Shown here: one piece after another, positions 31,670-39,204 of the stretch
Numbering within the stretch: position 1 is the first letter of the stretch
How the letters are laid out: the number at the start of each line of letters is the position of its first letter
NCBI GenBank assembly: GCA_021154325.1
Contig: JAJKIR010000210.1
Coordinates: 1-40,746 of the forward strand
Length of the DNA stretch: 40,746 nt
DNA from: Gemmatimonas sp.
Lineage (GTDB): Bacteria > Gemmatimonadota > Gemmatimonadetes > Gemmatimonadales > Gemmatimonadaceae
Reading direction: 5' to 3'
The notes under the pieces: model-generated
Seen by the model: the letters and a program-made list of their open reading frames with translations, nothing else
Told to the model about the DNA's origin: nothing
Databases searched by the model: none
Position numbers and translations under genes: made by a program

Positions 31670-33031
31670 ATGCGAACACTCATCGACGAATCACCGGGTC
31701 CCACCGCGCCTCTGAGCGCAACGATCGCGCGACCGCCCGCAGACAGCGACGTTCGGCCCCGTCCTGACGCCCAACCGTTGATCCGCCGCCTGGCGGAGCG
31801 ATTTGCGCTGATCGGCTTCGCCCTATACCACCTCCCGCTATTCATCAACAATTATCCCTCACTCGGCGGCGGCGGGATGCGCGAGGGCGGGCTCGCGATC
31901 TCGTGGGGTCATATTTTTACTCCCCCCGGCATCTGGGTTGCGCACCACGTCTTTCATATTGCCGGCGCCATGCCGAATGGCTATCGAGGCGACAACGGCG
32001 ACGTCGCTGAGGAGTTCGGCCGCCTGCTCATCGCCGTCGTCATCGCGGCGCTGGGAGCGATTGGCTGGACGTGGGCTGATCGCCGCAGGCCGGCCGCGCG
32101 CTGGACGAGCGAGGCGCTCCAGCTCCTCCTCCGCTTCTCGATCGCGCTCGGCCTAACGAGTTACGCGATCGCGAAGATCCTGCCGGTGCAGTTTGGTTCG
32201 GGCACGATGGACGCGCTCGGGCTCGAGCAGCGCCTCGGTGAGATGCATCCCATGACGCTGCTCTGGTCGTTCATGATGTACTCACGTCCGTACGCGTTCT
32301 TCGGCGGGCTCATGGAGCTCGTCGTCGTCGTGCTGCTCTGCTTTCGACGCACCGCAACGTTGGGAGCAGTGCTGTGCCTCGCCGTGATGTCGAACGTCGC
32401 GATCATGAACTATGCGTACGGAGTTCCGGTGAAGCTCTACTCGACGATGATCGTGCTCTCGGCGGCGGTGCTCCTCCTGTATGATGCGCGCCGGCTCTGG
32501 GCCGTGTTCATTACCAGCGACTCCGTGCCGCGCGTCGAGCATCCTGCTCTCTACCAGCGGATACCGCGGTGGCTCAGGTGGACGACAAAGGGAGTGCTCG
32601 TTGGGAGCGTCTTCGCGTCGTCGATTGCCGCCATGAAGCCGGGTGGTGAGGACGCAGCCAGGCCGGCAGCCTCCGCGGCGGGTACAGTCGAGGGCGTCTG
32701 GAAGGTCACCGCATTCGAGATGGATCGGCGTGGTGCGACCGCCAGCGCCGCTCCGTCGCCATGGCTGCGCGTGTTCGTCCGGCCCGGGATGGTCGCGGTG
32801 CGATTGGCAACTGATTCCCTTGTCTACTGCAGTCGCACTCCGAGCGCGCCTACCCTTTCCTTCACTTGCGCTGGCGCGCATCGAGGCGACCTTCAGTGGT
32901 CTCGCGCTGGCGACGTCTTGCAGCTCGCGGGCACCATCGACAGCATACCAGTGCGCGTCACGGCCGTCACGCTGCATCCGTCCGACTACGCGCTTCTTCG
33001 CTGGCACTTCCGATGGATCGACGAGCCATAG
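31670..33031 (+). CDS. DoxX-like multi-pass membrane protein with C-terminal soluble domain
   Basis: A 453-residue protein, about seven membrane helices in residues 45-310 and a soluble C-terminal domain. MELVVVVLLCFRRTATLGA followed by LCLAVMSNVAIMNYAYGVPV resembles the DoxX/DoxD membrane family. An N-terminal 45 residues are proline-rich and likely cytosolic. The C-terminal domain (about 330-453, VEGVWKVTAFEMDRR onward) looks beta-rich and periplasmic. Function unknown. It begins 26 bases after the CocE gene and probably shares its transcript; it is convergent with the DUF4399-like gene. Confidence 0.8.
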   Translation: MRTLIDESPGPTAPLSATIARPPADSDVRPRPDAQPLIRRLAERFALIGFALYHLPLFINNYPSLGGGGMREGGLAISWGHIFTPPGIWVAHHVFHIAGAMPNGYRGDNGDVAEEFGRLLIAVVIAALGAIGWTWADRRRPAARWTSEALQLLLRFSIALGLTSYAIAKILPVQFGSGTMDALGLEQRLGEMHPMTLLWSFMMYSRPYAFFGGLMELVVVVLLCFRRTATLGAVLCLAVMSNVAIMNYAYGVPVKLYSTMIVLSAAVLLLYDARRLWAVFITSDSVPRVEHPALYQRIPRWLRWTTKGVLVGSVFASSIAAMKPGGEDAARPAASAAGTVEGVWKVTAFEMDRRGATASAAPSPWLRVFVRPGMVAVRLATDSLVYCSRTPSAPTLSFTCAGAHRGDLQWSRAGDVLQLAGTIDSIPVRVTAVTLHPSDYALLRWHFRWIDEP

Positions 33032-33053
33032 TGCGTTACCAGCACCAACATCA

Positions 33054-33536
33054 TCACGGCTTGACAGTGAAATCCACCGTGTCGCGCCGCCCGGCCATCG
33101 GCACGTGACTGCCATAGCCGATCACGGCGATTATGCGATGGCGACCGGCCGGCACCCCTTTGAACGTGTACGTCGAATCACCGGTGCCGATATGAACGAC
33201 CTTCGACGAGTTCGGCGGAATTGGAAGGCTGTCCGTTGTCGGAAGCGTATCGAGGAAAAGATGGTAGTGTCCCACGCCCTCCACCCTGGCTCCGTCTGCC
33301 TTCGCGATTCGTACTCCCTCTGAGCGGAGCGTCACGGTGACGTCCCTCCCGGTGGTCGCTCCTTCGACCGGACTCGTAATCGTCACGCTGGCGGCCGTCG
33401 CCGAGGCGGGTGCGGCAGCAGTCGATTGTCCGACGGACGCGCTGGCGGCCGTGGAATCGGCGCTGACGGTACGGTCGCGGCTGCAGGCCGCGATCAACGA
33501 GGCCGTGACGAGCGTGATGGGGAGCGGATTTTTCAT
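33054..33536 (-). CDS. Lipoprotein with DUF4399-like domain
   Basis: A 160-residue protein: lipoprotein signal (ITLVTASLIAAC, lipid cysteine near residue 18), a Ser/Ala-rich spacer, then a beta-sandwich domain (VTITSPVEGATTG; GVGHYHLFLD; FKGVPAGRHRIIAVIG) that matches the DUF4399 pattern, where GHHHL-type histidines are usual. The start ATG at 33536 begins the signal; the open frame runs 21 codons further upstream. It is divergent from the large Asp-box gene. Function unknown. Confidence 0.82.
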   Translation of the reverse strand: MKNPLPITLVTASLIAACSRDRTVSADSTAASASVGQSTAAAPASATAASVTITSPVEGATTGRDVTVTLRSEGVRIAKADGARVEGVGHYHLFLDTLPTTDSLPIPPNSSKVVHIGTGDSTYTFKGVPAGRHRIIAVIGYGSHVPMAGRRDTVDFTVKP

Positions 33537-33689
33537 AGCGGTCGGATTTCCGGGTTCGGGGATGACAGCGGTTGCACCAAGCTGTTCGACGCGTCGCAAC
33601 GAAGAGTAGCGTTCCGCTCGCGCGACCGCCGCCCCGGCGTCATGTTTGGCGTACCGTCCTCACCCTTCCGCTCATCACGATTCGCGACG

Positions 33690-36600
33690 ATGATCGACTT
33701 CGCACTGCGTTCTCGCCTTGCTCGCGCCGTCCCTGGTGCACTGCTCTGGCTCACCGTGGCGAATGCCGCCGCGATCTCGCAACAGCCGCCGCGCCGCCAA
33801 CCCGCGCCCGCGCCGCGAACCGTGCAGTCGGATTCCGGCCGGACGCGCGCCGTCGCGACGGACACCACGCGGAACCGCCGCGCCGCGAATCAGGATACGA
33901 CCGGCGCGCCCGGCGACACGAGCGGTGCGCCTAACGGCGGCCGCGGCGCGGATCCGTTTTCGGGACTCCGGCTGCGCTCCATCGGGCCGGCGATGATCTC
34001 CGGGCGCATCGTCGATCTCGCCGTCCACCCGCGCGACCGGAAGACCTGGTACATCGCTGTCGCGGCCGGTGGCGTCTGGAAGACGACGAACGCCGGGACC
34101 ACGTGGACGCCCGTCTTCGACAACCAGTCGACGTACTCCATCGGCACGATCACCATCGATCCGAAGAATCCGAACACGGTGTGGGTGGGAACGGGCGAGA
34201 ACAACGCGCAGCGGGCCGTCGCGTATGGCGATGGCGTCTATCGCTCGACTGATGGTGGCCGCTCGTGGCAGAATATGGGTCTGCGCGAATCGGAGCACAT
34301 CGGCAAGATCGTAATTGATCCGCGAAATTCGGACATCGTCTACGTGGCTGCGCAGGGGCCGCTCAGTCGTGCCGGTGGCGATCGCGGACTCTTCAAGACC
34401 ACGGACGGCGGCCGGACGTGGGCGAAGGTGCTCGATCCCGGCAAGTGGGGCGGCGTGAGCGACATCGTTCAGGATCCGCGCAACCCTGACGTGCTCGTCG
34501 CCACCAGCTGGCAGCGCATTCGCCGTACCTATGGCTACATCGCCGGCGGTCCGGAATCCGGCGTCTGGCGCTCCACCGACGGTGGCGCCACGTGGCGCCG
34601 CTCGCAGGCCGGCCTGCCTAACGACGCAGAGCTCGGCCGCGTCGGGCTTGCGATGTCGCCGGTGAATCCCGATGTCATCTACGCCATCCTCGAGGCGTCG
34701 AACGACCGCGGCGGCACCTTCCGCTCACGGGACGGCGGCGTGTCGTGGGAGAAGATGGGCAGCTACAACACTGTGGGCCTGTACTACGCCGAGCTCTTCG
34801 CCGACCCGGTTGATGTCGATCGCGTGTACGCGGTCGATGTACGTAACATGGTGAGCGAGGATGGCGGCCGTACGTTCCGCCCCGTTGGCGAACGGAACAA
34901 GCACGTCGACAACCATGTCATCTGGATCGATCCCACGGACGCGGACCACATGCTCTTCGGCTGCGACGGTGGGCTGTACGAGTCGTTCGACCGTGGCCAG
35001 ACGTACAAGTATTTCGCGAATCTCCCGTTAGGCCAGTTCTATCGCGTCGACGTCGATCAGAACGCACCCTTTTATAAAGTCCATGGCGGCACGCAGGACA
35101 ACGGATCGGTCGGCGGCTTCGCGCGCACCCGCTCCAATCTTGGCGTCACGAGCTCCGACTGGAGCGTCACCGGTGGCGGCGACGGCTTCGTTTCCAAGGT
35201 CGATCCGAAAGATCCGTTCATCGTCTACAACGAATCACAGCACGGCAACCTGCAGCGCGTCGACCTGCGCACCGGCGAGTCGGTGAACATCGTGCCCCAG
35301 CCCGAACCCGGCGAGGAGGCGCTTCGATGGTACTGGGATTCGCCAGTGATCATCTCGCCCCACGCGAACACGCGGCTCTACTTCGCTGCGCAGCGACTCT
35401 ACCGCAGCGATGATCGCGGTGAGTCGTGGAAGGCTCTCACCCCCGATCTCTCCCGCAAGATCGACCGCGACCGCATCAAGCTCATGGATCGCGTCTGGTC
35501 GATCGATGCAGTGGCGCGCAACACGTCGTCGTCGTTCTTCGGCGCGATCGTCGCTGTGGCCGAGTCGCCGCTCAAGGAAGGCCAGCTCTGGATCGGCACC
35601 GACGATGGGACGATCCAGGTTTCCGACAACGGTGGACAGAGCTGGCGCAAGATCGAAGGCTTCCCTGGCGTGCCGGACACGACGCAGGTCGCGCGCGTCG
35701 TGCCCTCGTCGCACGACCCCAATACGGTATACGCGGCGTTCGATGGCCACATGTCCGGCGACTTCAAGCCGTACGTGCTCCGGAGCACGGACCTCGGCCG
35801 CAGCTGGACCTCGATCGCGGGCAACCTGCCTAACAAGGGTACGGTCTACGCCATCATCGACGATCCGGTGGATCCCACCCTGCTGTTCGCGGGCACGGAG
35901 TTCGGGCTCTACTTCACGAAGAACAATGGGCAGACGTGGACGCGACTTCGCGGCGGGCTGCCGACGATTCAGGTGCGCGATCTCGTGATCCAGAAGCAGA
36001 CGAACGATCTCGTCGTCGCGACCTTCGGCCGCTCGTTCTACGTGCTGGACGACCTCACTCCGCTCCGCTCCGCCACGACAAAAACGCTTGCCGACGAATC
36101 GACACTGTTCCCGGTGCGTCGGACGCCGCTCTACGCGCCATCGAACTTCGTGACGCCGGGCAGCAACGGCTCGCAAGGCTCCGGCGTCTTCACCGCGCCG
36201 AATCCGCCGTACGGAGCGATGTTCACCTACTACCTCAAGAGCACGATTCGGAGCCGGCGCGAGCAGCGGCAGCTGGCCGAGCGCGCGGCGTCGCGGCAGG
36301 GGCGCGACGTCTATCCGCCGTCGTGGGATTCTCTGCGTGTGGAGGACCGGGAGGAAGCACCGACCGTGGAGTTGACGGTGAGCGACGCACAGGGTCGAGT
36401 CGTTAGGCAGATCACCGGACCGGTGCAGCAGGGCTTCCAGCGCGTGGCGTGGGATCTCCGGCTCCCCGGGCCAACCGTGACGCTCGCTGGCCGCGCCGGT
36501 GGTGCCGGGAGCGCGACCGACGACGAGGAAGGCGGCTTCGGCGGGCGCGGTGGCGGCGTGGGACCCTTCGCCCCGCCGGGCACGTACCAGGTCGCGCTCG

Positions 36601-37157
36601 CGAAGCGGGTCGACGGCGTCACGACGCCGTTAGGCATGCCGCAGCGATTCGACGTGTACCTCCTCGACTCCGACGAGAACGCCGGCCGCTCGGCCGCGAT
36701 CATCGCGTTCCAGGAGCAGGCGGCGAAGTTGCAGCGCGCGATGATGGGGGCGAACTCGCTCGCCGGCGAGCTCGCGAGCCGCGTCGCCGCACTCCGGCGC
36801 GCCATCGAGGAGACGCCCGGCGCGCCGGCCCAGTTGGCGACCGACGTCCGCAACATCAATGGAGATCTGCGCGCGATTCGCGAGCAGCTTGACGGGGACC
36901 CCACGCTGAATCAACGCCAGCAGGCGACGCCGCCGTCACTCATGGGACGGATGCAGGTCATGATTCAGGGTGCGCGGTCGCTCGAGCCGCCGACCGCGAC
37001 GCAGCGGCATCAGTACGATATCCTCTCCACCGAGTTCGCGGCGGTCCTCGTCAGGCTCCGGGCGATCGCCGATACGCGCCTCCGCGCGGTGGAAGCAGGC
37101 GCGGAGCAAGCCGGTGCACCGTGGACGCCAGGGCGAATACCGGAATGGAAGCCATAA
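33690..37157 (+). CDS. Large exported Asp-box (VPS10/sortilin-like) beta-propeller protein
   Basis: A 1155-residue secreted protein. After a signal peptide (about 1-31) and a low-complexity Pro/Arg/Thr linker (31-90), residues 95-760 carry eleven BNR/Asp-box-like turns, such as TTNAGTTW (132), STDGGRSW (186), TTDGGRTW (237), STDGGATW (295), SRDGGVSW (346), SDDRGESW (573), SDNGGQSW (645), STDLGRSW (699) and TKNNGQTW (743), spaced as blades of one or two beta-propellers. The C-terminal 350 residues hold a fibronectin-like part (VELTVSDAQGRVVRQITGPV) with a glycine-rich loop and a helical end. Similar proteins are annotated as VPS10-domain or glycosyl hydrolase, but I see no proof of sialidase activity. 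ATG 33690 is chosen; ATG 33642 is possible. Confidence 0.9.
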   Translation: MIDFALRSRLARAVPGALLWLTVANAAAISQQPPRRQPAPAPRTVQSDSGRTRAVATDTTRNRRAANQDTTGAPGDTSGAPNGGRGADPFSGLRLRSIGPAMISGRIVDLAVHPRDRKTWYIAVAAGGVWKTTNAGTTWTPVFDNQSTYSIGTITIDPKNPNTVWVGTGENNAQRAVAYGDGVYRSTDGGRSWQNMGLRESEHIGKIVIDPRNSDIVYVAAQGPLSRAGGDRGLFKTTDGGRTWAKVLDPGKWGGVSDIVQDPRNPDVLVATSWQRIRRTYGYIAGGPESGVWRSTDGGATWRRSQAGLPNDAELGRVGLAMSPVNPDVIYAILEASNDRGGTFRSRDGGVSWEKMGSYNTVGLYYAELFADPVDVDRVYAVDVRNMVSEDGGRTFRPVGERNKHVDNHVIWIDPTDADHMLFGCDGGLYESFDRGQTYKYFANLPLGQFYRVDVDQNAPFYKVHGGTQDNGSVGGFARTRSNLGVTSSDWSVTGGGDGFVSKVDPKDPFIVYNESQHGNLQRVDLRTGESVNIVPQPEPGEEALRWYWDSPVIISPHANTRLYFAAQRLYRSDDRGESWKALTPDLSRKIDRDRIKLMDRVWSIDAVARNTSSSFFGAIVAVAESPLKEGQLWIGTDDGTIQVSDNGGQSWRKIEGFPGVPDTTQVARVVPSSHDPNTVYAAFDGHMSGDFKPYVLRSTDLGRSWTSIAGNLPNKGTVYAIIDDPVDPTLLFAGTEFGLYFTKNNGQTWTRLRGGLPTIQVRDLVIQKQTNDLVVATFGRSFYVLDDLTPLRSATTKTLADESTLFPVRRTPLYAPSNFVTPGSNGSQGSGVFTAPNPPYGAMFTYYLKSTIRSRREQRQLAERAASRQGRDVYPPSWDSLRVEDREEAPTVELTVSDAQGRVVRQITGPVQQGFQRVAWDLRLPGPTVTLAGRAGGAGSATDDEEGGFGGRGGGVGPFAPPGTYQVALAKRVDGVTTPLGMPQRFDVYLLDSDENAGRSAAIIAFQEQAAKLQRAMMGANSLAGELASRVAALRRAIEETPGAPAQLATDVRNINGDLRAIREQLDGDPTLNQRQQATPPSLMGRMQVMIQGARSLEPPTATQRHQYDILSTEFAAVLVRLRAIADTRLRAVEAGAEQAGAPWTPGRIPEWKP

Positions 37158-37170
37158 GCAACTCTCACTG

Positions 37171-38595
37171 ATGACTCATACAAATCTGTCTTTCACTATC
37201 GGCGCGACCCTCGTTCTCGCGTCGGTCGTGCGCGCGCAGACGGCGCCGCTGACGCCGTACCAGACGCTCGGCCGGGGCGTGCTCCGCGAGCTCGTCGAGA
37301 CGAATACCACCTACTCTGCCGGCAGCACGACGAAAGCGGCCGAGCTGCTGGCGGCGCGGTTCCGGGCCGCTGGATTCCCGGCGAATGACGTGCAGATCGT
37401 CGGACCCGACACGGGACGCGACGCAAGGAACCGTAACCTGGTGGTGCGCTATCGGGGTCGCGGCACGCGTCGTCCGATCCTCCTCATCGGCCACCTCGAC
37501 GTCGTAGAAGCGAGGCGCGCCGATTGGGTGCTCGATCCGTTCGTGCTGACGGAGCGTGACGGTCACTTCTACGGACGCGGCACGCTCGACATGAAGAATG
37601 GCGCTGCGTCCTGGGTTTCAGCGCTGCTGCGCATGAAGCAGGAGGCGTTCGTTCCAGCGGGCGATTACGTGCTCGCGCTCACCGCTGGCGAGGAAGGCGG
37701 TGGTGGATACAATGGCGTCCAGTGGCTGCTTGCGCAGCGACGCGATCTCCTTGGCGACCCTGCGTATGTGCTGAACGCCGATGCCGGCGGCGGCGAGCTG
37801 CGCGACGGAAAACCCATCGCCATGGACGTCCAGGCAGCCGAGAAAGTCTTTCAGACCTTTCGCCTAACGGTGCGCAATCCCGGCGGCCACAGCTCGCTGC
37901 CGGAAAAAGACAACGCCATCTATCGTCTCGCGCGTGCGCTCGACCGCCTGGCCGGTTACGACTTCCCGGCGCAGACGGATGCGATCACGCGCGCGTACTT
38001 CGCGCGCACGGCTGGCCTCACGACAGGCGAGCTCGCGGCGGATCTCCGCGCGGTGAGCGCGACCAATGCCCCCGACAGCGTTGCCGTAGCGCGACTCTCG
38101 GCACGGTCGCCGTTCTATAATGCTCAATTGCGGACGACTTGCGTGGCGACGATGATCGAGGGAGGCCACGCCGTCAACGCGCTGCCGCAGCGGGTGGCAG
38201 CGACGGTCAACTGCCGCATGTTCCCGGGTGTCGACGCGGCAACGGTCGAGCGCGCGCTTCGCACCGTTGTCGCGGACAGCGCCGTGGAAATCACTCGCGC
38301 GGATACCGCCGTCCCGAGCCCGCCATCGATCATGCCCTCGGCGGTAGAAGACGTTATACGCTCGGTCACCGGGTCGATCTGGGGACCACTCCCCGTGATT
38401 CCCGAGATGGAAACGGGCGCCACCGACGGCTTGTTCCTTCGCAACGCCGGTTTCCCCGTGTTCGGCGTCTCGGGCTATTTCGTGGATCCCAATATTCCGG
38501 CGGACACACGCGCGCACGGCCTGAACGAGCGCATCAGCGTGAAGGGATTCTACGATCAGATCGAGTTCACGTATCGATTGCTGAAGGCGCTCTGA
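37171..38595 (+). CDS. Exported M20/M28-type zinc metallopeptidase
   Basis: A 474-residue secreted dipeptidase-like enzyme with signal peptide (MTHTNLSFTIGATLVLASVVRA). Metal and catalytic motifs of M20: GHLDV (H108, catalytic D110), GRGTLDMKNG (bridging D140), AGEEGGGG (catalytic E174, ligand E175), NADAGGGE (D ligand) and a late histidine in RAHGLNER. The inserted dimerisation domain (VRNPGGHSSLPEKDN) is present. It follows the Asp-box gene by 13 bases, so the two are probably co-expressed and act on secreted peptides. ATG at 37171. Confidence 0.93.
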   Translation: MTHTNLSFTIGATLVLASVVRAQTAPLTPYQTLGRGVLRELVETNTTYSAGSTTKAAELLAARFRAAGFPANDVQIVGPDTGRDARNRNLVVRYRGRGTRRPILLIGHLDVVEARRADWVLDPFVLTERDGHFYGRGTLDMKNGAASWVSALLRMKQEAFVPAGDYVLALTAGEEGGGGYNGVQWLLAQRRDLLGDPAYVLNADAGGGELRDGKPIAMDVQAAEKVFQTFRLTVRNPGGHSSLPEKDNAIYRLARALDRLAGYDFPAQTDAITRAYFARTAGLTTGELAADLRAVSATNAPDSVAVARLSARSPFYNAQLRTTCVATMIEGGHAVNALPQRVAATVNCRMFPGVDAATVERALRTVVADSAVEITRADTAVPSPPSIMPSAVEDVIRSVTGSIWGPLPVIPEMETGATDGLFLRNAGFPVFGVSGYFVDPNIPADTRAHGLNERISVKGFYDQIEFTYRLLKAL

Positions 38596-38709
38596 GCGTC
38601 GCACGCTCTCGCGCCAGCTTCCGCGATCATTTGCCGCCAGCCTAGAGATCGCTACGCCTGCTGACGTATGTCACGCGGTCGGCGTTGAGGACACAGTGCC
38701 GCGTCCTCT

Positions 38710-39198
38710 ATGCGAGTCCTCTGCATGGCTACCAACAACTTCCGAATGCTGCGGCGCGCAGCTTGCGCGCTCGTCAACATCGCCGTCGCAGTTGCCGGCT
38801 GCACTTCTCCGCGGAATCCGGAGCTGGAGGCGTGGAGACAGGCTTTTGTCATCGCACGGTTCGCCTCACCGACCACGATTCTCGCCAGTGCCCCGCCCTA
38901 TTCAATCGACAGCTCCGGCACGGAGTATATCACCGGAGTAGTCGAGCTTAGCGGGCGAGGGCTGACATGGCATGGGGACTCGCTCGTCGTCGCACCTTAC
39001 TTGATGGTCACGCGCGACGCGGAACACGCGGGAGAGCTGCGGAGAATCAGCAACCGACTCATGCTGCCCGATCGTGCGCTCATTATCGTCGGCCCCGGCG
39101 TCCACATCTCCGCACCCGAGCGGAAGCAGAGTTTCCTCGGCCCCGCCATTGCCTTCCTCATACCGATTACCTGGCTTGTGGTCAAATGGCCCCGATAA
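38710..39198 (+). CDS. Small predicted lipoprotein with C-terminal membrane helix
   Basis: A 162-residue reading frame. It has a lipobox-like VAVAGC (lipid cysteine C31), a soluble part (GVVELSGRGLTWHGDSLVV) and a closing hydrophobic helix (LGPAIAFLIPITWLVV). The start may be ATG 38710, 38725 or 38746; no convincing ribosome site. Two other plus-strand frames are open over the first part but lack such features. Third-position GC is moderate here, so the gene call is tentative. It ends 6 bases before the convergent permease gene. Confidence 0.55.
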   Translation: MRVLCMATNNFRMLRRAACALVNIAVAVAGCTSPRNPELEAWRQAFVIARFASPTTILASAPPYSIDSSGTEYITGVVELSGRGLTWHGDSLVVAPYLMVTRDAEHAGELRRISNRLMLPDRALIIVGPGVHISAPERKQSFLGPAIAFLIPITWLVVKWPR

Positions 39199-39204
39199 GA
39201 GTCG

